From positions 930,001 through 994,000 of the forward strand of contig JAGPNK010000003.1 of NCBI GenBank assembly GCA_020746835.1: a stretch of 64,000 bases of DNA. Direction: 5' to 3'. This document shows positions 32,128 to 43,600 of the stretch, piece by piece. Origin of the DNA: Stachybotrys elegans (lineage: Eukaryota > Ascomycota > Sordariomycetes > Hypocreales > Stachybotryaceae). Position 1 is the first letter of the stretch; each line of letters opens with the position of its first letter. The notes beneath the pieces were generated by a model that had not been told where the DNA came from, ran no database searches, and was given only the letters and a program-made list of their open reading frames with translations. The position numbers and the translations under genes are program-made.

Positions 32128-35100
32128 ATGGCTGGAGGCAACAAGAAGAAGAAGAAGCCCGCCGCCAACCCGGCCCGTGGCTTCGCTACTACATCTATCG
32201 CCTCCAAGCCCAGGCCCGAGGCTGTCGAGGCGGAATCGGCTCCCGCAAATCCTGGCAAATCGGATGCCCCTCCATCCACATCGCCAGGTACCGCCGATGC
32301 CCCTCCATCCGCTAACCAGCCTGCCACCAAGGAGAAGGAGCTCAGCCCCGAGGAGTTTGAAAGACAGCTCCAGGAATCTGAACTTCAGCTCCTTGTAGAG
32401 AAATACTCGCAAAAAGTAAAGCGAGATGCTCAGCGCCAGCGCTCCAGGCTCGAGACGGATCGCCGCATGCTTCGCGGCCCGGCAGATCCCATCAATAGCC
32501 CCAAATGGCTACCCCAGGAGCTTATGGATCATATCCTTGACATGATCAAAGCTGAAGGTCGCTTTGCCACCTCTGGCTTGGCCTCGGAGAATACGGGCGC
32601 TGGGAGGATGCCCAGCGAAGAAGACATGATTGCCCGTCTGTGGACTCTGCAACATACTCTCGAGGCCGTCGCCTTCCCAGCTGAGCGCGTCAAGGCCGTC
32701 ATACAGTACATTCTGGACATAGCGCCTACCGTATCCAGTGCTCCCAAGGATACCATCTGGGGGTTGGAGGAAGCCCTCGATTGGCTGGCACGAGAGTGCA
32801 CGCTTGAAGAGCTTCCCTCCTATGAGCCCAAGACCAAGCCTGTTTCCAAAGGTAGAACTCCCCCCATCTCTCAAAACTGCCCACCCTGCCGTTTTCTAAT
32901 GCTTGTGAAGGAACTCCTAGCGAGAGTCCCATACCAACTCGCAACAACACGCCTCGTCCTAACAAAGCAAATGGCCGCAAGGACAAGCCTGGCTCCAATG
33001 GACCCTCAAGCAAGAAGAAGGTCGCGGTGACATATGACAGCGACATTGAACCCGACGAGCTCGTCCCTCAATACATCGACACCAAAACCAAGCTCCTTGA
33101 GCTCGAGCGGAGCCAGCCACCCCCCGCAAAGGGCAAGGGTCGCCAGGGCCTGAGCGATGAGGACGAGCAGGCCAGAGCCAAGCTTGAGGCAAAGCTCAAA
33201 CGCATAGAGACTGACGTCCTATTCGATAATTTTGTGGCCGAGCAGCAGTGGAAGACTAAGAAGCTGGAAGTTGAGAAGAGGATGGCTACAGAGAGGAAAG
33301 AATCTGCTAAATCTGAGAACACTGAGGACTCTGAGAACCCTGAAGCCCAAGCAGAGGCTCAAGACAAGCCTGATGATGATGATCTGAACGCGGAAGCCGA
33401 GCGCATCGCTGCCGAGATCTTGGCCGAGGATGATGACATTGGGGGACTTTTTGACTCACTTCCGCAGAACGAGGTGGACCCTGAGACGGGGAAATCACAG
33501 ACTGTTGTGAACTCTTCAGATGGAGTAAAGCTGGTGATTCGAGACTTTGGCACGTGGTCTGGAATCAGTCCACGACGTGCTCTCGAAGAGGCCTGTCGCT
33601 CCAGGCAAGTTCGCACTCGCACAGCAATAAAATTGGGTACTAACTAGGTCCAGGGATGCTTCGGTCAAGATTAACTACCGCGTCATCTCTCAGGCGTCTT
33701 ATGCCAGTCAACACGAAGTAGCCATTACTTGGACAAAGCCACAAGATATATCTTCTTCTGTGTCAACAACTGGGCTGGAAATATCTTCAGATCCCCTGCG
33801 CTTCACTCTGAGAATGGCCGGTATTGCGACGCCAGACTCGAAGCAATCAGAGGCCTTTGCCGCTACTGCCGCTCTCTTTCACATCTTCAGTGGAAATTCG
33901 AAAGAGGAAAAGGTCGGTCTCCGACTACCGCCAGTCTGGAGAGACTTTTGGCAGGAAATGGCCGAGACCAAGAAGGAAAAGGCTTTTGCCCAGGACCGAG
34001 CTGTCGTCAAGGACCTGAGAAGCATGGTGCAGCTCAGGCAGGATCAAGAGCTCGAAGACGGCGTCATCCTTCAGGGCGCTTTCCGTGGACGCAACGCCGC
34101 TAAGGCACAGCAGGACAGTGCCGACGCCCGAGGCCAGGACAGAGCCAAGCCGAACGGCGCAAATGCTGAGCTGTATCGGAAAATCTGGACGGATAAGTCG
34201 AGTACTCCCAAGTTCCAGGCTATGCTGGTCAGTGAGAAACTCAAATCCGGCAGAAGAACAGTTGGCTAACCTTGCTCAGCAATCCCGTATGCAGTTGCCA
34301 ATGTGGCACTTTAGGGAGCAGGTCCTCTCAGCCGTGGACAACAACCAAGTAGTTATCGTCTGCGGTGAGACGGGATGGTACGTTTGCTGATTCAAAACAG
34401 GCACAAATGGCTAACCATTCACAGTGGTAAGAGTACTCAGGTTCCGTCTTTTCTTTTGGAGCACGAGCTTGCCCAAGGCAAGCCTTGCAAGATTTACTGC
34501 ACAGAGCCCCGACGAATCTCTGCCATCTCACTGGCTCGACGCGTGAGTGAAGAGCTGGGTGAGAACAAGGGCGACCTGGGAACTAATCGATCCTTGATCG
34601 GCTACTCGATTCGACTCGAAGCAAACACTTCCAAGGAAACACGATTGGTATATGCCACCACGGGTATCGTCATGCGCATGCTTGAGGGCTCCAACGACCT
34701 CCGAGAAGTGACGCACCTGGTCCTTGACGAAGTCCACGAACGTTCTATTGACAGTGATTTCCTCTTGATTGTACTGAAGCGTCTCCTCACCAACCGCAAG
34801 GATCTGAAAGTTGTTCTCATGTCCGCCACCGTGGACGCCGAACGCTTCTCCAACTACCTGGGAGGTGCACCCGTTCTCAACGTTCCGGGGCGTACATTCC
34901 CCGTGCAAGTCAAGTATCTGGAGGACGCCATTGAGCTCACTGGGTATGTTCCTACCAACTCGCCTGCCGACAAGCTCGTCGATCTCGATGAAGACGGTGC
35001 TGAAGGCGAAGAGAATGGCCTCAAGAGCGAGACACAGAGCCTGGCCAAGTATTCTCCAAAGACACGATCCACCCTCGCACAGCTTGATGAATATCAGATT

Positions 35101-36869
35101 GAGTTCGATCTGATTGTCCAGCTCATTGCTCAAATTGCCAGCAGCGCAGAGCTGCAGCCCTACAGCAAAGCCATCCTCGTTTTCCTACCTGGTATCGCCG
35201 AAATCCGCACACTCAACGACCTCTTGCTGGGAGATCCCCGTTTCTACAAAGAGTGGCTTGTATATCCGCTCCATTCCTCGATTGCCACCGAGGATCAGGA
35301 GTCGGCTTTCCTGGTCCCTCCGCCGGGCATTCGCAAGATCGTCCTCGCAACCAACATTGCTGAAACCGGCATCACCATTCCAGATGTTACATGTGTCATC
35401 GACACTGGTAAGCATAGAGAGATGCGCTTCGACGAGAGGAGGCAGCTGTCGAGACTCATCGATACATTCATCTCCCGAGCCAACGCCAAGCAGAGAAGAG
35501 GCCGTGCCGGTCGTGTGCAAGAGGGCTTATGCTTTCACATGTTTACCAAATACCGTCACGACAGTCTCATGAATGACCAGCAAACACCCGAAATGCTCCG
35601 TCTCTCGCTTCAGGACTTGGCCATCAGGGTCAAGATTTGCAAGATCGGAGGCATTGAAGAAACTCTGGGCGACGCGTTGGACCCTCCTTCGGCCAAGAAC
35701 ATCCGCCGAGCCATTGATGCGCTTGTCGATGTTCGAGCGTTGACGTCGACTGAGGAGCTCACTCCTCTGGGACATCAGCTAGCCAGGCTGCCGCTCGACG
35801 TCTTCCTTGGCAAGCTGATTCTTCTCGGTACCATCTTCAAGTGCCTTGACATGGCCATCACCGTTGCTGCCATACTCTCCTCCAAGTCCCCCTTCACAGC
35901 GCCCTTCGGTCAACGAGCACAAGCCGACAACGCCAGGATGCTCTTCCGCCGCGCAGACTCGGATGTTCTCACCGTCTACAACGCCTACACTTCCTGGAAG
36001 CGCGTATGCCAGGCCAACAGCAACTCCGGCGGCGAGTTCCAGTTCTGCCGCAAGAACTTCTTGAGTCCGCAGACTCTGGCCAACATCGAGGACCTCAAGG
36101 GCCAGCTGCTCGTGTCTCTGGCTGATGCAGGCATCCTATCCCTCACAGAGGAGGAGCGCCGCGCTCTCTCGCGTCTGCGCTTCGCGCAGGGCGGTCGCCG
36201 AAGGCACCAACAGTTCTTCGAGGTGCCTCGCCGTGTCAATGTCAACAGCGACAACGACGTCGTGGCGGCTTCGGTTATTGCGTGGAGCTTCTATCCCAAG
36301 CTCCTCGTGCGAGATCAGCCCGGCAGCAAGGGCCTGCGCAACATCGGCAACAGCCAGCCCATCAGCATTCACCCCTCTTCTGTCAACCGAGGCCATCTCG
36401 ACCTCAAGTGGCTGTCATACTACAACCTTATGCAGTCAAAGACGTAAGCAGCATTCTCCGCCACAAACCCCCATCTTCTAACAAGCTTCGCAGAGTTTCC
36501 CACGCCCATGAAACCACTGCCGTCGAGCCCTTCCCCATTGCTTTGCTGTGCGGCGACGTCCGCTGCGACGTAAGTACTCAGCCACAGCCCCTCCGTACTG
36601 CACCTCACTGACCTGCGATCCCGTAGATGTTCTCGGGCATCATCGTGCTCGACAATAACCGCGGACGCTTCTCCATCGCAGACTGGAAGACGATGCTCGT
36701 CATCAAGGTGCTGCGCACGCGTCTCCGCGAGCTGCTCACCAAGAACTTCCGCAACCCGGGCCGCCTCCCCACTGCGCAGCAGGAGAAGTGGCTGGATGTC
36801 TGGCAGCGCATCTTCACCCAGGACTTTAATCAGGACAGACCGTATGTCGGCGCCATAAGCAAGGCGTAG
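32128..36869 (+). CDS. DExH-box RNA helicase (DHX29/YLR419W-like)
   Basis: Exons 32128-32851, 32911-33604, 33654-34227, 34280-34377, 34425-36443, 36494-36569 and 36627-36869 join to 1475 residues. The N-terminal third is Lys-rich then helical and acidic (MAGGNKKKKK; WGLEEALDWLARECT, a UBA/RWD-like stretch). The helicase core shows motif I GETGCGKST (about 693-701, assembled across intron 4), motif II DEVHERS (about 798), SAT in LMSATVDA, and QRRGRAGR. The helicase-associated and OB-fold C-terminal domains follow. Proteins of this shape include human DHX29, which helps 40S subunits scan structured leaders, and yeast YLR419W. Which of these it matches functionally is inference. Intron 2 is of the GC-AG type. 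A pyrimidine-rich leader precedes the start. Confidence 0.92.
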
Positions 36870-37478
36870 AGCGCCCACCTGCATCGCATCACGACCGCCG
36901 CCTCGGGCGACTATCCATTCGCTGGCAACTTTCAAGAGGTGCTACCCGGATAGGTGGCTCCGAAGCAAGAACGATTTTATGCACTTCACGGTTTCCAAAT
37001 ATTTTTGAGGTCCGGCGAGAGGGAACCAACGGACCAAAGATGGTGGTGCTTTTGCAACACCATGGGCATATCTTAGAGGTGACTTATCCGGGCATCAAAA
37101 GAACAGGTGTGCTGTAGATGTAAGTGAGCGGATTCAAAAATCCCTTCTTTGCGGCCTGCTAGAGTTGGTACATAACAGGCTGGAATATACACGGTGGAGC
37201 GAAGTATCAACGGGAGGTGTGAATGTCCGAACTATTTTTCTCCTTTTTTCCTCACTATCAACGTATGTAGACATAAAAGGAAGACCTGCAGCCTAGTAGG
37301 GGCAAGCCGGTTTCCCTATAGATGCGACAAAAGAACACCCGTTGCCGCAAGCCAATGTAAATGCATCAAAACTCCTCGTCCATCAAAGTTATATAAGTAC
37401 ATGATCCTTCTTTTCCCTCTTCTGCCAGCGACAAGGCAATATTGAAGTGCATCGCGAGACACAGCAGCGTGCACCGCC
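36870..37478. other. 3' region between convergent helicase and Prp24-like genes
   Basis: These 609 bp lie between two stop codons. Only untranslated 3' sequence is expected, and I see no credible open frame or RNA gene. Confidence 0.5.
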
Positions 37479-40400
37479 TCAGCCAGATTCCGATACTCCG
37501 TTCTTCTTGGGCGCCTCCCCCTTACCAGCGAGGAACATGGCTTTAAAGTCTGCGTTGGACTTGGGTGCCGGTTTACCGTTGGGCTCAGGCTTAGAATCGC
37601 CGGTGGGAGCAGAGGCTTGTGAGGGGGGCTTCCTTGTTGGCGCAAAGCCGAGGCCTCGTTTGGGGCCGGATTTGCCCATAAGAGGGCGGCGGAAGGGCTG
37701 GGGCATTGCGAGACCGTTTTGCTTCGCAGGCGGCGCGGGCTTCTCGTTGGCGGGCTTGGCGCGGCGCAGGTCGTCCACGCTGCCGATGTGCAGCTTGTGG
37801 CCCTCGAGCTCCATCGACTCAAGCTGGAGGCCAGCTTTGCCAGCTGCAGCGGCATCGGCGAATTCGATCTTGGCAGCGCCGCGGCCGGGATGCAGCACCA
37901 GTTGTACGATCTCACCCAATGGCTCAACAAGAGCACGGACACGGGCATCGTTGACTGTGTCCGGCAGGCCCAAGAGCACCATGGTGCGGGCGGCTATCTC
38001 GGCGGGTGTGGGCTTAGAGACTGACTGGTCTGCATCGGCCATGGCCTCGTCGCCCTCGGTATCGCGTGGAGAAGGTGCAGGAGAGGCCGAGTCGCGTACG
38101 ACGTTCTTGGCCGAAGGCTTGAATTTGGAGTCCTTAGAGAGCTCAACACGGATAATCTGGCCTCGCAGATTGACGTTGTTGAGCTCGGCTACTGCCTTCT
38201 TAGCCTCGTCCGCTGTTGAGAAGTCCATGTATGCGAAGCCGCGGTTCCGCCCCGACAGGTTTCGCGGCATGTTGATACGAGAAATGGTGCCCATCTTAGA
38301 GAAGACGTTGCGCAGCTCATCCTCATTGACCGCAGTGTGCAGGCTCGAGATGTGGATCTCCCTGCCCTCGGCGAGAGCACCTTCACGATGCTTCTTGTTG
38401 TTTGGGTCTGAGTACTTTGATAGTAGCCGGAAGCGCCCCTCGAGGACAAGACCGTCCTTCTTGGTGGCCTTGGCGGATGCTTCGCTGTCACGGAAAGAGA
38501 TGTAGCAGAAGCGGCGGTGCGTGTTGGCCTTGAGACTGGGCCATCGTATGCTGAGAATCTCACCGCAGTCGGAAAACAGGTTCCGCGTGTACTTTTCATC
38601 GGCTGTTGGGGGAAAGTTGGCGACGTATACGGTCAGGTTGATACCAAGGCGGACGCTAAGCTGGGATTCACCGAAATACTTCTTGTCGCGGAGTAGAGCT
38701 GACTGTGCTTCCTCCTGGGAGCTGAACTCGATCAAGGCAGTGGATGACTTGCCATCGGCCTCGTGGACGAGCGCCGTGATATTCTTGATGTGTCCATAAT
38801 CTTTGAAGTACTGCTTGACCTTGGTCTGCTCAACCTGGGCTGGAAGGTTCTCCACCAGGATGGTAGAGTGCTCGCGGTCTCTCTTGGGAGTTTGGTCTGT
38901 AGAGCTCTGTTGCTCCTTGACTTCGCTCTTTTGCCGCTTGCTCGCGCCCTCTGCATCATTGTCGACCTCGGAGGTGTCATCTCGCTTTCGTTTGGATCCT
39001 CCGGGCGAATCAGCTGCAGCGACTGGCTGCTCTTCCGGCTGCTGAGCTTCTTGGGTCTGGTAGTAGGCAGCATACGCCGCAGCCTTGTCCTGCTCCTCCT
39101 TGGCGCGACGTCTCTGCAGGCCCTTCTCGAGTTTGTGGACAAGGTCAAGCGCTCTTCGCACGTTCGAGGCTGGTTCGTAGTCGTGACAGTGCTGCAGGTA
39201 CACCTCGAAAATCTTCTCCGGCCAGTCCACTGTCCTTCGCTTGCTCGCGCGATATAGAACATCGGTCGCGAGGGTGGGAACTCGATAGCCCGCCCCTGTG
39301 GAAGCTGGTGTCGGGCTTCGGTTGTTTGCCGGTGTCATGGTGAAAATGGACATCTCCCACATGTAGTAGCGACACCAGAAGTCATAACTGTCGGCATGGA
39401 TCGGGATGCTGGCAAGCTTGTTCCACAGTATCCTGGCCTCGTCGATGGCGTTCTTCTTTTCGGTCAAATATTGGATATAAATTCTTTGGAGACGGAACTT
39501 GGGGTCGCCCTGGAAGTCTTTGCCATAAAGACGCTTCCCGACAACGTCGACATCTTCGAGAGCAGCAGTGAGTCCGACGTCGGCCAAGTCAACAGCTTCA
39601 TCGGTGGCGGTGGCATCCATGGCCGTGCGCTTCAGAAAATTACACCATGCGGTATACATTTCGATCATGCTATCCATGCCGTCCCTGTAGAGCTGGTTCT
39701 CGCTGGTGGCAGCGTGCTTCAGAGATTCGATGTCGGAAAACGGGAGCCTGGCCTCTTCTGCGCAAAGTATGCATCGGCTCCAGAGCTTCCCTGACCAAGG
39801 GCAGTGCTGCACCGCTCTGCGCACCACGTCTATTAGGTTATCAGGTGTCTGGAGCTCTCCATACGAGGAGGACAGGAAGACGACGTAGTCGTGCCAGGTG
39901 GTCTCGTCGGTGGCCAGGATGCCGGTCAAGGCTCGGGCGTAGAGTCCGCGGCAGAGATCGATTCCAATCTCGGGCTTGTCATTGTTCCTCTTGCTCTGCA
40001 TCATCTCCCATTCGAGGTATTCCTTCAAGACCTCCTTCTGAGCCTCGGTGTCTCCAGAGCTGGCAGCCTTTTTGAGGCGCATTTCGTACGAGTCGCGCGC
40101 GGCAATGAGCCTCTTGGCGTCCTGGGCGCGCACTGTGACGTCCTTCATTTCGTCCTCCCAAGAAGCGCGGTTGTATTCGTTCAAAAAGGTCGAGAAGGCT
40201 GAGGAGGTGTCGTCCCATGTCATGTGAGGGGTAGCGAGACGGTTACGGTACAGATGGGTGATGCGCTTCACACCGTCGGGCGTGCGAGTCTTGGCGAGTA
40301 ATTCCATCTCGAGGGAGATCCAGCGGTCCCACAGGAGGTGGCTGTCGTCGATGCGATACTTGATGGCTTCGTAGGCCTGCTGCCAGAGATCGAGGGCGGA

Positions 40401-40691
40401 TCCAAAGGAGAAGAGCTCGCGGCCCATCATGCGGTCCTCTTCGGACCAGCCGGCCTCGGGAGACTGACTAGCAGCCCATAACGACCAGAAGTAGTTGCAG
40501 TATGCGAGCCACACACGCAAGCTATCGGGCTCAGCGCTGACGGCACGCTTGTAGACCTCGACGACATTGACCCGCTGCTCAAGATCGGATGCCGTGCGAG
40601 CCGTCTCCTCGAGGTAGGCCAGCCAGCTATCCTCACCGATGGGGTTGGCCATGGTGGTGATGGGCGTGGCTCTCGTTGTCGCCGGCCTCAT
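37479..40691 (-). CDS. PRP24: Prp24/SART3-like U4/U6 splicing factor
   Basis: A single exon of 1070 residues. The N-terminal half (about 15-560) consists of HAT-type helical repeats (EDSWLAYLEETART, VWLAYCNYFWSLWA, LWDRWISLEMELL). A nuclear-localisation-like KRKRDD segment follows. Four RNA-recognition motifs start near 606 (STILVENLPA), 687 (LTVYVANFPP), 778 (EIHISSLHTA) and 902 (TMVLLGLPDT). Close to the C terminus is DFKAMFLAG (about 1048), matching the Lsm-binding tail of Prp24. The role in the family is annealing and recycling of U4/U6 snRNPs with the Lsm2-8 ring. Having both HAT repeats and four RRMs makes it closer to SART3 than to yeast Prp24, which lacks most of the HAT region. A second in-frame ATG at 40652 (MANPIGED) is an alternative start and may be the better one. 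Confidence 0.93.
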   Translation of the reverse strand: MRPATTRATPITTMANPIGEDSWLAYLEETARTASDLEQRVNVVEVYKRAVSAEPDSLRVWLAYCNYFWSLWAASQSPEAGWSEEDRMMGRELFSFGSALDLWQQAYEAIKYRIDDSHLLWDRWISLEMELLAKTRTPDGVKRITHLYRNRLATPHMTWDDTSSAFSTFLNEYNRASWEDEMKDVTVRAQDAKRLIAARDSYEMRLKKAASSGDTEAQKEVLKEYLEWEMMQSKRNNDKPEIGIDLCRGLYARALTGILATDETTWHDYVVFLSSSYGELQTPDNLIDVVRRAVQHCPWSGKLWSRCILCAEEARLPFSDIESLKHAATSENQLYRDGMDSMIEMYTAWCNFLKRTAMDATATDEAVDLADVGLTAALEDVDVVGKRLYGKDFQGDPKFRLQRIYIQYLTEKKNAIDEARILWNKLASIPIHADSYDFWCRYYMWEMSIFTMTPANNRSPTPASTGAGYRVPTLATDVLYRASKRRTVDWPEKIFEVYLQHCHDYEPASNVRRALDLVHKLEKGLQRRRAKEEQDKAAAYAAYYQTQEAQQPEEQPVAAADSPGGSKRKRDDTSEVDNDAEGASKRQKSEVKEQQSSTDQTPKRDREHSTILVENLPAQVEQTKVKQYFKDYGHIKNITALVHEADGKSSTALIEFSSQEEAQSALLRDKKYFGESQLSVRLGINLTVYVANFPPTADEKYTRNLFSDCGEILSIRWPSLKANTHRRFCYISFRDSEASAKATKKDGLVLEGRFRLLSKYSDPNNKKHREGALAEGREIHISSLHTAVNEDELRNVFSKMGTISRINMPRNLSGRNRGFAYMDFSTADEAKKAVAELNNVNLRGQIIRVELSKDSKFKPSAKNVVRDSASPAPSPRDTEGDEAMADADQSVSKPTPAEIAARTMVLLGLPDTVNDARVRALVEPLGEIVQLVLHPGRGAAKIEFADAAAAGKAGLQLESMELEGHKLHIGSVDDLRRAKPANEKPAPPAKQNGLAMPQPFRRPLMGKSGPKRGLGFAPTRKPPSQASAPTGDSKPEPNGKPAPKSNADFKAMFLAGKGEAPKKNGVSESG

Positions 40692-43600
40692 GGACTGGGT
40701 GGGTGAACGGTTATCGGGCGCAACGATGGCGGCGCATCACACGAGCAAGGGCAAGCTTGCAAACGAGGCGCGGGGGGGTCGGTCGCATGCGAGGGACGGG
40801 GAAGCTGGAACGAGCGGTTCGCAGGAGAGTCGGGTGGTGTATCACGAAAATTGAGGCGAGGCCGCGAACAGGTCAAGGCACTTGTATGACAGAGTTGAAG
40901 TTGAATGTGTGGCTGGATGCTGCCTGCATAAGAAGGCCAAGCTATGGGCCTTTGTGTACGATGGATCCCAGATGGGGAAAAAAAAATTTAATGAAATCGG
41001 TAGGCAGGGAAGGAGCTAGCTGGAAGCACATATGTAAGCACAAAGAAATGGGAAAACCGGGGTCACTGAGCTACTACCTTGCAGAGTCATCCAGCATCCG
41101 GGATTTTGGTAGGACAGCGAAGAAGGGGAAGAGGAGGTGAGGTCAGGTGAGGAGGCGAAAGAGTCAGGAGATGGACTCTGGCATATGGCGATCGACTAAT
41201 TACTGCTTACTTGCCATGCCTGCCTGCACGCAAATAGCGTACCAAGAGCTGGGCAGGTGGCACACAGAAGTATCACAGAGTTCGGACGCATTACCGTCGG
41301 ATCAGATGGCTGGCAGGATTACTATTACTAATGGTGGATCGCATGCAGCCGTTGCGCTGGAAAAGAAGAGAGAGAAAATATCAGGCACGTACATACGGAT
41401 ACAGTATTCGACGTGCTCTAGACGTGGATGGGCAACGCTCCAGCGGCGCGATATCGCCAGTGGGTCGTCCGAGGCCCTGCGAGGCCTGTGAGTGGTGAGG
41501 CCGGAGGCTCCCGTCACGCTACCACCAAGGGCTAGAAGGGCCCGTCGCATCCAATTCTGGTCATGGGCACTGGCGATCGGTTCCAGACCGGACGCCCCGG
41601 CAGCCTGTCTTTGGCCCAACCAGAGGTAACGTTGTAGGTAGGAGAAGCAGCAATCAGGAAACCAGCTCGGATGGCGTCCCGTGTCAACTCGGGTCCGCGA
41701 CACCACAAACGGCCAGTTGTCGATCACGGATTGTGGATTGTTGGGCATCAATGGACGATGGGGAATGTCGTGCCAGAATCTCCGGGAAATGCTATAGGCC
41801 ATGCCCATCATGTCTCACTCGGTTGATCCCAGTGTCAGAATCCCATCCGGCCGCCACGGATGGGATTTAAGCTGGAATTCCATCATTTCGACCCGGCCGC
41901 TTTCATTGGCCAACTCAAAGCTGCCAGTTGCGGGATGCCCCGTCTTGTCGTCATAGGGGACTAGCCAGTCATGTTTCTCCATATGGCTTCGCCTTTCTGA
42001 GTCATCTTACGATTATCGACTGTTGTTGCACCCAGTGATGAAATTGTGATTCAGAATATGGAAGGGTTGACAAAATTTTCGAACGTACCTAGCACTGTAT
42101 ATCCACATACGGAGTAGACTTTGATCATTCTTTGTGTGTGCCTACATGAGATAAAGTTTGTTCATTCTTCGTATGCTTATACAACCCTAATCACGCTATT
42201 CCCACCAGGGAATCTGGTATAGACATAGTGGTAGGGCTCGGCTGAGCACTTGGTCACGTCTGGTAGATAGGTAAGTAGGTGTCATATTTACACATCCATT
42301 ACCGTAGTGGACTGACAATGATCAGCACCGAACCGTAGGGGTTCGCCAACGCAACAGCATATGTCATCACCATCCGCACAGGTCAAACAAGCACCTATGA
42401 CTGAGGCGATCTGTAGAGTAAGTGAAGCTATAGGGTAGATGTCAGACACCGGCGCCACAAAGTGGACAGAAAATTTGGGCAATAACATCTGAAACATGAC
42501 CAAGCCCACCAAATAAATGTCATTCATGGATGATGCAGAGCCACGCAGCCACGCTTGGCAGGGGCGGCCGTATGCACGGTACCAGCACAGGCGCAGTACA
42601 GGTGCGGCACGAGGCAAGGCGCCTTCAGCTCACAGGGAATGCCTGTAGAGAATGAAGAACGACGAGAAGGGCGAACAGCGAACGGACACTTTATCATCAA
42701 CAGCTGAGTGATGATGTGCGCACCTCGGCCACACCACCAGCCCCCAATCCAGGGGCTGCTTGGTTTCTGCACATCACCATGAGACAGGGGACAAAAGTGC
42801 TTCCCACGCCTGCATGAACCACCATGATCCTGCACCCTCGCTCCAAGCTGTCAGCTGCCGTCGAGTCAGTGGAAAGCAAGCCAGTGACTGACTCAACAAG
42901 GACCCTAGGTCGCAAGCACTGGCCATCCCAAGTCTGGTTCTCTGACGTCGACCTGTTTCTGTGGCTTCGTCCTGGCAGGCTGGGAGGGGCACCTGAGGAG
43001 CCTGGCTGTCGATCCGGACATTAAAAATGGGATTAGTGCGCACCAAGTCTTGCCTTGTCTCGTCAGAGGTTGGAGGGCAGGGGCAAGCGAGATAAGGGGG
43101 CCAACGGTTGGGATGGACTGGCTGTTGTCCGTCCTCATCGGACGTCGGCGCAGGGCAGCCGTTTGAGGAGGCGAGCGGCCTCGGGCCACGGTGTTTGTAG
43201 ATTGGTTGTGTAACCGCCTGCGCCGTGGAAACACCACCGCCAAGCCAACGAGAATCGGGGTCGCGTGAAGGTGGAAAGGGGGGACGGTCCCGTCATCATG
43301 CGCGCGCGCCGCAGAATCGCATACCGAACATCAATGCGCACCTGGAATTTCGCGGGGAAACCGCCCGTCCACCTGCCCCGATAGGGAGCCCTCTAGATAA
43401 CGTGACTACCTACCTACTAAGGCAGAAAAGAAGATGTAACAAAGATGGCCGTTCGCCAGACGTTGCATTATGCAGAAGCCCGTCTGTAATGCAGGACCTG
43501 TCTACTCGCAACAGGCTGCTCTGGCTTCCGTGATCCGCTCATCTCGTGGTTTGAGAAGCCGTGCAACTGCTGCGACCTTGCATAATTCCCAGGGAGCGGG

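Noticed and set aside
37447..38505. 352-codon plus-strand open frame
   Set aside because: It is antisense to the RRM part of the Prp24-like gene and has no recognisable motif.
41302..41811. 169-codon minus-strand open frame in the long gene-free region
   Set aside because: No domain, signal or intron pattern supports it; its composition is like translated noncoding DNA.
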